Assembly (NCBI GenBank): GCA_963813415.1
Contig: CAWEYW010000002.1
Coordinates: 248,001-312,000 of the forward strand
DNA from: CAIWHR01 sp963813415
GTDB taxonomy: Bacteria; Pseudomonadota; Gammaproteobacteria; Burkholderiales; Casimicrobiaceae
Direction: 5' to 3'
Length of the DNA stretch: 64,000 nucleotides
Below the pieces are notes generated by a model. It made no database searches. It was not told the origin of the DNA and saw nothing but the letters and a program-made list of their open reading frames with translations. Positions 26,627-35,248 of the stretch are shown piece by piece (the first letter of the stretch is position 1; the number at the start of each line of letters is the position of its first letter). The translations under genes and the position numbers were made by a program.

Positions 26627-28024
26627 TCAGATCACCTTCGAATACTGCGCGCCCTGCTGCGCCTCGCGGAGATGGCGGTCGAACTGCATCGCCACGGTGC
26701 GCACGAGCAGACGCCCGCGCGGCGTCACGGTCAGGCGCGACTCACCGAGATCGACGAGACCGTCCTGCGCGAGCGGCCGCACGGCGGCGAGATCGGGGCC
26801 GAAATACTCCTTGAAGCGAATCCCGTATTGCGCCTCGACGGCGGCGAAGTCGAGCTCGAAATTGCACATGAGCTTCTGGATGACGTCGCGGCGCAACAGA
26901 TCATCCGCCGACAGCTCGACGCCGCGCTTGACCGGCAGCGCGCCGGCATCGAGGCGATCGTAGTACTCGTCGAGCGTTTTCACGTTCTGCACGTAGGCCG
27001 CGCCGACCTTGCCGATCGCCGAGATGCCAAAGGCGAGAAGGTCGCAGTCGGGCTTGGTCGAATAGCCCTGAAAGTTGCGATGCAGCTTGCGCTCGCGTTG
27101 CGCCACGGCGAGTTCGTCGCCGGGTTTCGCGAAATGGTCCATCCCGATATAGAGGTAGCCCGCTGCGCCGAGCTTCTCGATGGCGAGCGCGAGGATCGCG
27201 AGCTTCTGCTCCGGCGACGGCACCTCCATCGTCGAGATGCGACGCTGCGGCTTGAAGAGGTGCGGTACATGGGCGTAGCTGTAGAGCGCGATGCGATCCG
27301 GCGATGCAGCGATGACCTTGTCGAGCGTCACCGAGAAGCCTGCCACCGTCTGCAGCGGCAGCCCGTAGATGAGATCGGCGTTAACCGAGACGAAGCCGTT
27401 GGCCCGCGCGGCATCGATCACGCCGCGTGTCTCGGCCTCGCTCTGGATCCGATTCACCGCCTTCTGCACGGCGGGATCGAAGTCCTGGATCCCGACCGAA
27501 ATCCGGTTGAAGCCGAGCTGGCCGAGGAACGCGATCTTCGCGGTATCCACCTTGCGCGGATCCACCTCGATGGAGATCTCGGCGGAGGGATCGAACGCGA
27601 AGCCACCGCGCAGCATGCGCATCAGCGAATCCATCTCTTCGTTCGATAGGAACGTGGGCGTGCCGCCGCCCCAGTGAAGCTGCTCGACGCGCGGGCTGCC
27701 TTCGACCAGCGCGCTGACCATCCCGATCTCGCGTCCCAGGTAGCGGACGTACTTCGCGGAGCGTCCGTGGTCCTTGGTGATGACCTTGTTGCAGGCGCAA
27801 TAGAAGCAGAGCGTGTTGCAGAACGGCAGGTGCACGTACAGCGAAAGCGGCTGGCGGGGCCGGACCTCGTTGCGGGTGTGGAGCGCGTTGACGTAGTGCT
27901 CGGCGGTGAAGCCGTCGTGGAACCGGTCCGCAGTCGGATACGACGTGTAACGCGGGCCGTAACCGTCGTATTTCTTGATCAAGGCGGTGTCGAGGACCAG
28001 GTCGGAGGCAGAGGTCGTGGTCAT
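26627..28024 (-). CDS. hemN: Oxygen-independent coproporphyrinogen III oxidase (radical SAM)
   Basis: HemN decarboxylates coproporphyrinogen III to protoporphyrinogen IX without oxygen, needed for haem synthesis under anoxia. It is 465 aa. The N-terminus has GPRYTSYPTADRFHDGF. The radical-SAM cysteines are VHLPFCNTLCFYCACNKV, followed by HWGGGTPTFLS and GIQDFDPAVQKAVNRIQ. The HemN C-terminal domain includes RDVIQKLMCNFELDF. ATG 28024 is chosen over GTG 28039 because the family N-terminus fits; no Shine-Dalgarno sequence is visible. A possible FNR/DNR box lies about 63 bp upstream. Confidence 0.95.
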   Translation of the reverse strand: MTTTSASDLVLDTALIKKYDGYGPRYTSYPTADRFHDGFTAEHYVNALHTRNEVRPRQPLSLYVHLPFCNTLCFYCACNKVITKDHGRSAKYVRYLGREIGMVSALVEGSPRVEQLHWGGGTPTFLSNEEMDSLMRMLRGGFAFDPSAEISIEVDPRKVDTAKIAFLGQLGFNRISVGIQDFDPAVQKAVNRIQSEAETRGVIDAARANGFVSVNADLIYGLPLQTVAGFSVTLDKVIAASPDRIALYSYAHVPHLFKPQRRISTMEVPSPEQKLAILALAIEKLGAAGYLYIGMDHFAKPGDELAVAQRERKLHRNFQGYSTKPDCDLLAFGISAIGKVGAAYVQNVKTLDEYYDRLDAGALPVKRGVELSADDLLRRDVIQKLMCNFELDFAAVEAQYGIRFKEYFGPDLAAVRPLAQDGLVDLGESRLTVTPRGRLLVRTVAMQFDRHLREAQQGAQYSKVI

Positions 28025-28086
28025 TGATTGGCTATGCACGAGAGGTATGTTGCGACGGATTGTCGCCCTGCGCCGCGTCCCCGGGG

Positions 28087-28100
28087 TTGACCGAGGTCAA
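28087..28100. promoter_or_regulatory. Candidate FNR/DNR-type box upstream of hemN
   Basis: TTGACCGAGGTCAA is a perfect inverted repeat of the form TTGAC-N4-GTCAA, one base per arm from the FNR consensus TTGAT-N4-ATCAA and within the variation accepted by FNR, Anr and DNR. It lies 63-76 bp upstream of the hemN ATG. hemN genes are regularly under such control. The rest of 28025-28345 shows no other gene or repeat I can support. Confidence 0.6.
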
Positions 28101-28345
28101 CGGCGCGCCACGGTTGGTCGTCATTCCAGCATGCGTCCAGCCTGCCCATGCGGGGAGAGACCCGCCGGACGCGTCGCGGGGCGGCCACTCACCGCGTGGC
28201 GCTCCGCGCGGCACCACTGCGCGCCGTGCGCTATGCCGTGCGGATCTCAGCATGGATGCGATCCGCGGACGCTATCTCGCGCATCCGAAAATACGATTGG
28301 AACTGCGCAGCCGCGAAGCATAGATTGGGCACTGAGAGCTTCAGG

Positions 28346-28687
28346 ATGACGCAACGAGCGGAGAAGATGATGCAAGCACCTTATCAATCGGTACGCGGCA
28401 CGGGTAACGTCGAGCAGAGCGGGCTTGGCCAGCGACTGCGCTGTGCATTGTGGCTGAACGCGGGCTTTGTCGCCGCCAGTGCTGCTGGCGCGGCACTCAC
28501 CCAGATCACGGCCGGCGCAACCGAACCCGGTCCCGCGCTCGGCATCGCCGCAGTCGCGGCGTGGCTGGCGCGCCTGAGCTGGCAACGCGGCAGGAACGCG
28601 CTCGAGACGCCCGAGACGGTGTCGAGCAAGGAAGTGGTCGCGGGCCGCACGTTCGTGCAACCGATCGCACCGCTGTCGAACGGCTGA
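28346..28687 (+). CDS. Small putative membrane protein of unknown function
   Basis: This 113-codon frame encodes a protein with two hydrophobic stretches (LWLNAGFVAASAAGAALTQI and ALGIAAVAAWLARLSW) separated by a short polar loop, then a polar C-terminal tail. I do not recognise it. GGAG before the internal ATG pair (28367, 28370) makes a start there equally possible, which would shorten it by seven or eight residues. It lies divergent from hemN and convergent with the gamma-glutamyltransferase-like gene. It could be spurious, but codon usage looks ordinary. Confidence 0.45.
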   Translation: MTQRAEKMMQAPYQSVRGTGNVEQSGLGQRLRCALWLNAGFVAASAAGAALTQITAGATEPGPALGIAAVAAWLARLSWQRGRNALETPETVSSKEVVAGRTFVQPIAPLSNG

Positions 28688-28762
28688 ATCACGTTTGCGC
28701 CGCAATTGTCGGGTCGAGGTGATCGACCGCCGCGGACGCGGATGACGCGCACGCACGCGAGG

Positions 28763-30343
28763 TCAGGTCCGGCGCTGGGCGACGGCATCACCCCACGGCG
28801 ACATGATCTCCGTGCAGCCCGTGCTCAGGTCGCCGTGGCGCAACACCGCCGCCGGACACGCGAAGGCGTACGGAAATACCGTGCGCGGTGCCGTCATCGT
28901 CGGCAAGGCCGCAGCGAGCGCGTCGAGCACGTCCCGCGGCAGCGCCTCGTCGGCGATCACCGTGTCGCCGCCGCTCATGTCGATGCGCGGCTGATGGAAT
29001 GCGGCTTCCAGGTCGAGACCGTGGTCGATCAGGAATGACGCGATCTGCATGACCGTGCCGACGATCTTGCGTCCCCCCGACGCGCCAAGCGCAAAGCGGC
29101 GACCATCGGCGATCTCGCCCACGACCGGACAATAATTCGCCAGGCAGCGCTTGCCGGGACCGAGCGAATTCGGCTTGCCCGGTTCGGGATCGAACCACAT
29201 GATCCCGTTGTTCATCAGGACGCCGGTGCCGGGCGACACCACGCGCGAACCGAAGATCGACAGCAGCGTCTGCGTGACCGAGCACAGGTTGCCGTCACGG
29301 TCGACCACGCTGAAATGCGTCGTGCACCCGGGCGCATGCGGCGCTTCCGTGTCGCCCATCGCTTCGAGCCGGCTGCGAAAGCCGGCATCGAGCGCCCGCG
29401 CATATGCCACGTAGCTCGCTGGTCCGGGTGTGCCGCGCTGCGGGTCGAGCGTGGTGGCGAGCATCTCGAGGCAGCGCGCGAGGGTCGGGCCCGCGGTGAG
29501 TCCGGGCACGGCGAATATGCGTCCCCCGCGATACGGTACGCTCAGCGGATCGATGATCTCTGCACGATAACCGGCGAGATCGCCTTCGGACAGGCAGCCC
29601 CCCTTCGCGCGGACGTCCTTGACGAGCGTCCGGGCGACGTCTCCAGTGTAGAACTCGCCGGGCCCCCTTTCGGCGATGCGCCGGAGCGTCGCCGCGAGCC
29701 GGCTCTGGTCGAGACGCCGCTCGGTCAGCGCAGTCCATGCGCCGAGGATGGGCCATTGGCCGTCGTCGAGGAACATCGCCGCGGCATCGGGATCGAGGGC
29801 GAGCGAGCGCGCCGTCGACGCCATGAGCAGCCCGGAATACCAGTCGACGAGCAGGCCCTTCGCCGCGAGGTCGGCGGCAGGCGTGACGAGATCGCGCCAG
29901 GGTAACCGGCCGAAACGCTCGTGCGCGAGGCCCATGCCGGCCACCACGCCCGGTATGGCAATCGCGGCGGCGCCCTGCACGTTGCGGTCGCCTGCCACCG
30001 CCGTCCACGGGAACAGGTCCGCGGCCTTCTTGCCAGGCAACAGCGGAAAGTCCGCGGGATCGATTTCCGCCGGTGAGCGCATGCCGTAGTTGACGGCGTA
30101 GCCCTTCTGCTCGGCGGCGCGCCACACCACCATCGCACCGCCTGCGGCGGGACCGCTCATCCACGGCTCGACCACGCCGAGCGCGAAGGAGACGGCAACC
30201 GCCGCGTCGATGGCATCACCGCCGGCATCCAGCACCGCCGCCCCGACTTCGGCGGCGCGCCGATGCTGCGCAGCGACGACGCCTCCGCGCGTCGGAATCA
30301 CCGCCTTGCGCACGCTCTGCGAGCGCGAGAAGTTGTGCTCCAT
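28763..30343 (-). CDS. Gamma-glutamyltransferase family protein
   Basis: This is an N-terminal-nucleophile hydrolase of the GGT family (526 aa). The large-subunit start GGVVAAQHRRAAEVGAAVLDAGGDAIDAAVAVSFALGVVEPWMSG is clear. The autocleavage/catalytic threonine lies in CTTHFSVVDRDGNLCSVTQT, about residue 365. The glycine-rich substrate loop is FALGASGGRKIVGTVMQ. No signal peptide is seen, so it may act in the cytoplasm, unlike periplasmic glutathione-cleaving GGT. It starts 1 bp after the upstream deacetylase stop and ends a four-gene operon with a Bug-type binding protein, suggesting cleavage of an amide or gamma-glutamyl bond in an imported compound. Confidence 0.85.
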   Translation of the reverse strand: MEHNFSRSQSVRKAVIPTRGGVVAAQHRRAAEVGAAVLDAGGDAIDAAVAVSFALGVVEPWMSGPAAGGAMVVWRAAEQKGYAVNYGMRSPAEIDPADFPLLPGKKAADLFPWTAVAGDRNVQGAAAIAIPGVVAGMGLAHERFGRLPWRDLVTPAADLAAKGLLVDWYSGLLMASTARSLALDPDAAAMFLDDGQWPILGAWTALTERRLDQSRLAATLRRIAERGPGEFYTGDVARTLVKDVRAKGGCLSEGDLAGYRAEIIDPLSVPYRGGRIFAVPGLTAGPTLARCLEMLATTLDPQRGTPGPASYVAYARALDAGFRSRLEAMGDTEAPHAPGCTTHFSVVDRDGNLCSVTQTLLSIFGSRVVSPGTGVLMNNGIMWFDPEPGKPNSLGPGKRCLANYCPVVGEIADGRRFALGASGGRKIVGTVMQIASFLIDHGLDLEAAFHQPRIDMSGGDTVIADEALPRDVLDALAAALPTMTAPRTVFPYAFACPAAVLRHGDLSTGCTEIMSPWGDAVAQRRT

Positions 30344-30344
30344 G

Positions 30345-31241
30345 TCAGGCCGCGTGCGTTTTCGCGTGGCGCACGATGTCGGCGTGGGTCGCGAACCACA
30401 CCCCTTCGTGCGAGCCCATGTAGCCGAGCAGCTCGTCGAGGATCCAGATGCGCGAGCGATAGCCGCTGATGTGCGGATGCATCGTGAGCTGGAAGATGCC
30501 GCCTTCGCGATAGGCACCGTCGAATTCGCGCCGGAAGATCTCGAACACCGCGGACGGCGGCGTGTACGGCCGCAAGCCGGCAAAGCGGTTCATGTTGAAG
30601 TACACCGCGTCATCGCGGATCCATTCCACCGGCAGCTCCACGACCCCCGTGCTCTCGCCGTCGAGGAGAAGCTCGTAGCAGTCCACGTCGGCCATGAGCG
30701 ACGAGTCGTACAGCAGGCCCATGTCGCGCGTGATCGCCAGGGTGTTCGGGCTGAAGTCCCACGACGGTGTGCGGATGCCGACCGGTCGCATGCCCGACGT
30801 GCGTTCGAGGGCATCGGCGGCGCGCATCTGCAGATCGCGCTCGGCGTCCACGGGCAGCACGGAATTGCGTTCGTGGATCCAGCCGTGAATGCCGATCTCG
30901 TGCCCCTCGGCGACCACGCGGCGCTGCTCGTCGGGATACAGGAGCGCAGTCACCGCCGGCACGAAGAAGCTTGCCCTGGCACTGTGACGGGCGAGGATCT
31001 CGAGGATGCGCGGGACGCCTTGCCGGCTGCCGTACTGCCCCTGCGAGAGCTTCCCGATGGACTCGCCGCCATCGCGCAGCTCGTTGGTCTCGTGGTCGGA
31101 GTCGAACGAGAGCGCCACCGCGCAACGCGCGCCCTCCTGCCATTGCGGCGGCCGCAGCGAACGCCCCGCCCGCACGTGACCGACGATGGCGCGCCACTGC
31201 GCTTCGGGCCACTGCCACGGCTCCGGCTTCGGCGCGCTCAT
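30345..31241 (-). CDS. Polysaccharide deacetylase family (NodB-fold) amidohydrolase
   Basis: This is a 298-aa NodB-homology protein without a signal peptide. The metal-binding first motif is LSFDSDHETNELRDGG. The histidine motif is EGHEIGIHGWIHERN, the catalytic arginine region is GIRTPSWDFSPNT, and a late histidine motif is FQLTMHPHISGYRSR. The cytoplasmic location, the SFD-x-D pattern and the neighbours fit the PuuE/allantoinase-like group that hydrolyses small amides rather than cell-wall glycan. The ATG overlaps the upstream binding-protein stop (ATGA), and the downstream GGT gene starts 1 bp after it. Substrate unknown. Confidence 0.85.
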   Translation of the reverse strand: MSAPKPEPWQWPEAQWRAIVGHVRAGRSLRPPQWQEGARCAVALSFDSDHETNELRDGGESIGKLSQGQYGSRQGVPRILEILARHSARASFFVPAVTALLYPDEQRRVVAEGHEIGIHGWIHERNSVLPVDAERDLQMRAADALERTSGMRPVGIRTPSWDFSPNTLAITRDMGLLYDSSLMADVDCYELLLDGESTGVVELPVEWIRDDAVYFNMNRFAGLRPYTPPSAVFEIFRREFDGAYREGGIFQLTMHPHISGYRSRIWILDELLGYMGSHEGVWFATHADIVRHAKTHAA

Positions 31242-32251
31242 TTGCCCTTCGCCGCGGGGCCCATCCGGCGCGCAATCTCCTGCGTGGTCGCCGATTCCTT
31301 CGCCACGAACCGCGCGAACTCGTCGGGCTTCATGCCCACGCCTTCGAGCCCTTGCTGGTCGAACTGTTGCCGGACATCCGGATCGGCGAGCGCCTTCACG
31401 ATGGCTGCGTGGATGCGTTCGACGATCTCCGGTGGCGCACCGGCAGGCAGCCACAGCCCGAACCAGTTGACCACATTGAAGTCCTTGAGCCCCGCCTCCT
31501 GCAGTGTCGGTACGTCCGGCATGCCCTTCCAGCGCTTCGCTCCAGTGATGGCGAGGGCCCGCACCTTGCCGGTCTGGACGTGCTGGACGGCGAGCTGCGT
31601 GCCGACGAAGAACATGTCGATGCGACCGGCGAGGAGGTCGTTCATCGCCTCGGGCACCCCGCGATACGGCACCATCAGGATGTCGGTTCCCGTCACGGCC
31701 TTCAGGATCTCCGCCGGGATGTGACTGGCGGTGCCGATGCCCGCCGAGGCATAGGTGAGCTTCCCCGGCTCCTTCTTCGCCAGCGCGATGAGCTCCTGCA
31801 CGTTCTGCGCGGGTAACGTTGGGCGCACGATCAGCGCCTGCCCGAAATTCTGCGCAGCGAGCGTGACGTGGGTGAAGTCCTTCACCGGGTCGTACGGCAC
31901 GTTCTCGTTGAACGGCGGGATGTTCACATGCGACGCCGTGGTGAACAGCCAGGTGTAGCCATCGGGGGGTTGCCGGGCGACGTACGCAGTGCCGACGATG
32001 CCGCCGGCGCCGGCGCGGTTGTCGACCACGACCGGCTGGCCCAGGGCCGCGGCAAGCTTTGGCGCCAGCATGCGGATGATCAGGTCCGGCGGCCCTCCCG
32101 GGGTCGACGGCACGATCACCTGGATCGGTTTCGTCGGGAATTCGCGCGCGGCCTGCCCGCTCGCGGCGCTCGCCGTGCCGAGCAGCGTCGCCACGGCCAC
32201 CATGAGGAAGGCGAGGCGCTTCGCACGCGGTATGCGGGAGTTCGAGCTCAT
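31238..32251 (-). CDS. Bug/TctC-type tripartite tricarboxylate transporter substrate-binding protein
   Basis: This is a 337-aa periplasmic binding protein of the Bug family, expanded in Betaproteobacteria. The signal peptide is KRLAFLMVAVATLLGTASAASGQA. The mature start is FPTKPIQVIVPSTPGGPPDLIIRML, followed by VVDNRAGAGGIVGTAYVARQPPDGYTWL and VPYRGVPEAMNDLLAGRIDMFFV, all family hallmarks. No TctA/TctB membrane partners lie nearby, which is usual for Bug genes. It is coupled to the deacetylase and GGT genes and follows the broken oxidoreductase by 41 bp. The ligand is unknown. Confidence 0.92.
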   Translation of the reverse strand: MSSNSRIPRAKRLAFLMVAVATLLGTASAASGQAAREFPTKPIQVIVPSTPGGPPDLIIRMLAPKLAAALGQPVVVDNRAGAGGIVGTAYVARQPPDGYTWLFTTASHVNIPPFNENVPYDPVKDFTHVTLAAQNFGQALIVRPTLPAQNVQELIALAKKEPGKLTYASAGIGTASHIPAEILKAVTGTDILMVPYRGVPEAMNDLLAGRIDMFFVGTQLAVQHVQTGKVRALAITGAKRWKGMPDVPTLQEAGLKDFNVVNWFGLWLPAGAPPEIVERIHAAIVKALADPDVRQQFDQQGLEGVGMKPDEFARFVAKESATTQEIARRMGPAAKGK

Positions 32252-32292
32252 TGAGGTTCTCTCCTGGTGGATTCGGCCCGCGGAAGGGGGCC

Positions 32293-33316
32293 TCAGTCGA
32301 CGCCGACCCGCACGCGCGTCTCTTCCTGCGCGGAACGGAGGATGGCTTCGAGCACGGCCACGTTGTGCACCTCGTCGCCACCGGGAACGGCGACCGGCTG
32401 GCGTGCCAGCGCGGCCCGCGCGAAATGCTCGAGCTCCGCCCGCTCGGTGCTTGTCGGGGGATACTCGATCACCTCCGGCTGCTGCTTGACGTGCACGTTC
32501 GCGCGATCGACGTAGCAGACCTTCATGCGCCACGTGGTGAGGTGCTCGACATCGCCCACCTCGGCCCAACCCTTCGAGCCGAATGCCTGCATGCGCCACG
32601 TCTCGGCCGTCGCGATGACCGTACCGAGGTAGCCCGTGGCGCCGGTATCGAACCGGAACAGCATCGACGTCGTATCGTCGACGCCGAAGTCCTGCGCGAG
32701 CCGAAAGCTCTGCGCCACCACCGAATCGATGTGTCCCGCGAGGTAAAGCATGGCGTCGATGACATGCACGCCACGCCCGGTCATGCCGCCCGCGGGCACC
32801 TCGCTGCGATCATGTCGCCAGTGCTCGCGACCGAAGCGGTACGCGCTCGGTCCGCAGAAATTGCCTTCGACGTGCAGCAGGCGGCCCGAGGCTGCCATCG
32901 TCGAACAGGCGGCGCATTTCCTGCAGCGCGGGCTGGAAGCGCCAGTTGTACCCGACGGCGAGGGTCACGCCGCGTTCGGCGCACGCGCGCACGGCGCGCT
33001 CGGCGCCGGCGGCATCGAGACCGAGCGGCTTTTCCGTGAACACGTGCTTGCCGGCTTGCGCCGCGGCCATGATCTGCTCGGCGTGCATCGAGTGCGGTGT
33101 CGCCAGCACCACCGCATCGATCGCCGGATCCGCCAGTACCGCTTCGTACGAGGACCGGATCGGGATGCCGTGTCTCGCGGCAAAGGCCTCTGCCTTCGCC
33201 GGGGTACGGGTCGCGCCGGCGACGAACCGGATCACGTCGCTCCTGCCCTGCACGCTGGCCACCAGGTTCTGACCCCAGGTGCCCATGCCAACGATGGCTG
33301 CGCGAACGATCGGCAA
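32293..33316 (-). pseudogene. Gfo/Idh/MocA family oxidoreductase, frameshifted
   Basis: Two overlapping frames together make one complete Gfo/Idh/MocA protein of about 340 aa. The upstream part begins VRAAIVGMGTWGQNLVASVQ and includes VVLATPHSMHAEQIMAAAQAGKHVFTEKPLG, ending LFDDGSLG. The downstream part resumes RLLHVEGNFCGPSAYRFG and includes GGMTGRGVHVIDAMLYLAG. Removing one C from the run at 32885-32887 joins them exactly. The first part starts at TTG 33316 with GGAG six bases upstream. It is either a recent single-base inactivation or an assembly error. It heads the Bug-deacetylase-GGT operon, so its loss could be significant. Confidence 0.85.
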
Positions 33317-33491
33317 AGCATTCTCCAGTGGATGTCGGATGGTACCAAAGCGTTATGCCGCACAACGAGGACGGTGGTTCGGCAGAACGTGCGCGCGGAG
33401 CATTCGTGCACGCACCGACGACGTTGCCCGGAACGCCGCCAGCAGCATTTTGGCGCGCGTGCTGGCGTCATACCGAATGCGCTGCGAGCAT

Positions 33492-34037
33492 CTACCCGCG
33501 CGCGGCAGCGGCGCCCGAATCGCCGTTGAGCTCGATGTCGACCATCATCTCGTTGGCGAGCGCCTCGAGCGCGCGCTGCAATTCGTCGTTCTGCACGCCG
33601 GCGGGGACGGCCAGCAGGGCCTTGACCTTGAACAGGCGTTCGCCCGACATCGCGGCGCTGACTACCTGCGTGTGCAGCTCGTCGATGCTGACCCCGAGCT
33701 GGGCGAGGTTGCCCGACAGGTCGCGCACGATGCCGGCCCGGTCGTGGCCCACGACTTCCAGGCGCACGCCGCGGCGCGCGGCGGGAATGCGCTGCGCCTG
33801 CGTGCGCACGACGACAACGCGCAACCCGGATCGCTCGAGGTCCTGCAAGGCCTGCGTGAGGGCGTCGGCATCCTCCTCACCGATCTCGAAATGCACCATG
33901 CCAGCGAACTGTCCCGCGAGGCTCGCCATGCGGCTCGCTGCCCAGTTGGCACCGAAACGCTGCGCGGCGTCCGAGATCTCGTTCACGATGCCCGGTCGAT
34001 CACTGCCGACCACCGTCACGACGAGCGAGGTTGTCAT
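33492..34037 (-). CDS. ACT-domain protein, GcvR-like
   Basis: This 181-aa protein has two tandem ACT domains: LVVTVVGSDRPGIVNEISDAAQRFGANW at residues 5-80 and RLEVVGHDRAGIVRDLSGNLAQLGVSIDELHTQV at 95-170. This is the arrangement of the glycine cleavage system repressor GcvR and relatives. There is no DNA-binding domain. The second ATG (34037) is used because AAAGGA lies at normal spacing. It is followed 61 bp upstream by the AI-2E permease on the same strand. A role in amino-acid-responsive regulation is family knowledge; the ligand is not known. Confidence 0.85.
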   Translation of the reverse strand: MTTSLVVTVVGSDRPGIVNEISDAAQRFGANWAASRMASLAGQFAGMVHFEIGEEDADALTQALQDLERSGLRVVVVRTQAQRIPAARRGVRLEVVGHDRAGIVRDLSGNLAQLGVSIDELHTQVVSAAMSGERLFKVKALLAVPAGVQNDELQRALEALANEMMVDIELNGDSGAAAARG

Positions 34038-34098
34038 GCGCATTCCTTTCGTTTTCGATCGGGACGCGGCTCGTGGTGGCTGCCGCATCGCCCGATGG

Positions 34099-35115
34099 TC
34101 ATACCAGGCCGCGCGCGGCCAGTTCGTCCTTCACGTAGGCGTAGTAGATCGGTGCCGCCACCAGCCCGGCGATGCCGAAAGCCGCCTCCATGGCCACCAT
34201 CGCAAAGATCAGTTCCCAGGCGCGTGCGTGGATGCGCGTGCCGACGATGCGTGCATTCAGGAAATATTCCATCTTGTGAATGACGATGAGGAACGCCACC
34301 GATCCCAGCGCGACCTGGAGCGAAGTGGACATGCTGACGATGACGATGGCCGTGTTGCCGATGAGGTTGCCGACCACCGGCAGCAGGCCCGTGATGAAGG
34401 TCACCGCGACAAGGGTCTTGCGGAATGGCAGGTGCACGCCGAGCGCCGGCAGGAGCACCGCCAGGTACAGCGCCGTCAGCGCCGTGTTGATGGCCGCGAT
34501 GCGCACCTGTGCGAACACCACGCGGTGAAACGCGGTGGCGAGCCGCTCGGCCCGCACGAGCAGCGCGGCGGCGAGCGGCCGGTGGGTTTGATCCGGCAGC
34601 ACCTCGCGCAGCGCGACGATCGCGCCCAGCACCATGCCGATGAGCACGTGCGCGACGAACCGCAGCACCTCCGCACTCACCGACTGCACGTCGCGCGAGT
34701 GACCGCGCAGCCAGTGGACGACCGATTCCTTCACGTCATCCGGACCGGTGGGCACCTGTCCGGCGATCCAGCCTGGCAGACGATCGTGCGCGCTCTCGAG
34801 GAGCTCGGCCATCCGCGCGAGCAATGCGGGAAGATTGCCGCCGCCACCCTCGAAAAACACGATCGCGCCGAAGAAGAGTCCCGCGAACAGGGCCACGACC
34901 AAGGTCGCCAGCAGCGCGACGGCAGCAGCCTTGGCGCGCTGGTCCGCCAGGCGTCGATTCATGCTTGGCGCCAGGAGATGCACCAGCTCGTAGATGAGCA
35001 TCCCGGCGAGGAGCGCAGGCAGGAGCCGCAGGAACAGCACGAGCAGGAGACCCACCGCCATGATCACGCTGGCAGCGAGTTCGAGGCGCGAGTCGGAGAG
35101 TGTCGGGTTGCTCAA
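34099..35115 (-). CDS. AI-2E family transporter (PerM/YdiK-like permease)
   Basis: This is a polytopic inner-membrane protein of about 338 aa. It has N-terminal paired helices (LAASVIMAVGLLLVLFLRLLPALLAGMLIYELVHLL), a long amphipathic central region, and the family's C-terminal block FITGLLPVVGNLIGNTAIVIVSM with MEYFLNARIVG and a final run of helices. The start is uncertain: TTG 35115 is the best placed codon, since the frame further upstream runs into intergenic and selO sequence without hydrophobic character. Substrate is unknown for most members; transport of autoinducer-2 should not be assumed. Confidence 0.82.
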   Translation of the reverse strand: MSNPTLSDSRLELAASVIMAVGLLLVLFLRLLPALLAGMLIYELVHLLAPSMNRRLADQRAKAAAVALLATLVVALFAGLFFGAIVFFEGGGGNLPALLARMAELLESAHDRLPGWIAGQVPTGPDDVKESVVHWLRGHSRDVQSVSAEVLRFVAHVLIGMVLGAIVALREVLPDQTHRPLAAALLVRAERLATAFHRVVFAQVRIAAINTALTALYLAVLLPALGVHLPFRKTLVAVTFITGLLPVVGNLIGNTAIVIVSMSTSLQVALGSVAFLIVIHKMEYFLNARIVGTRIHARAWELIFAMVAMEAAFGIAGLVAAPIYYAYVKDELAARGLV

Positions 35116-35248
35116 GCGAAGACGGTGCCGGTGAAGATGGAACGACGCACTCCGGCGCGCGGATGCGCAAGCCCACGCGTCCCGCAGCCAGGGCGCGTGG
35201 GGCGGCCTAGGATACCTGCAAACGACGCGGTGATCCGGGCGCGCGGCC

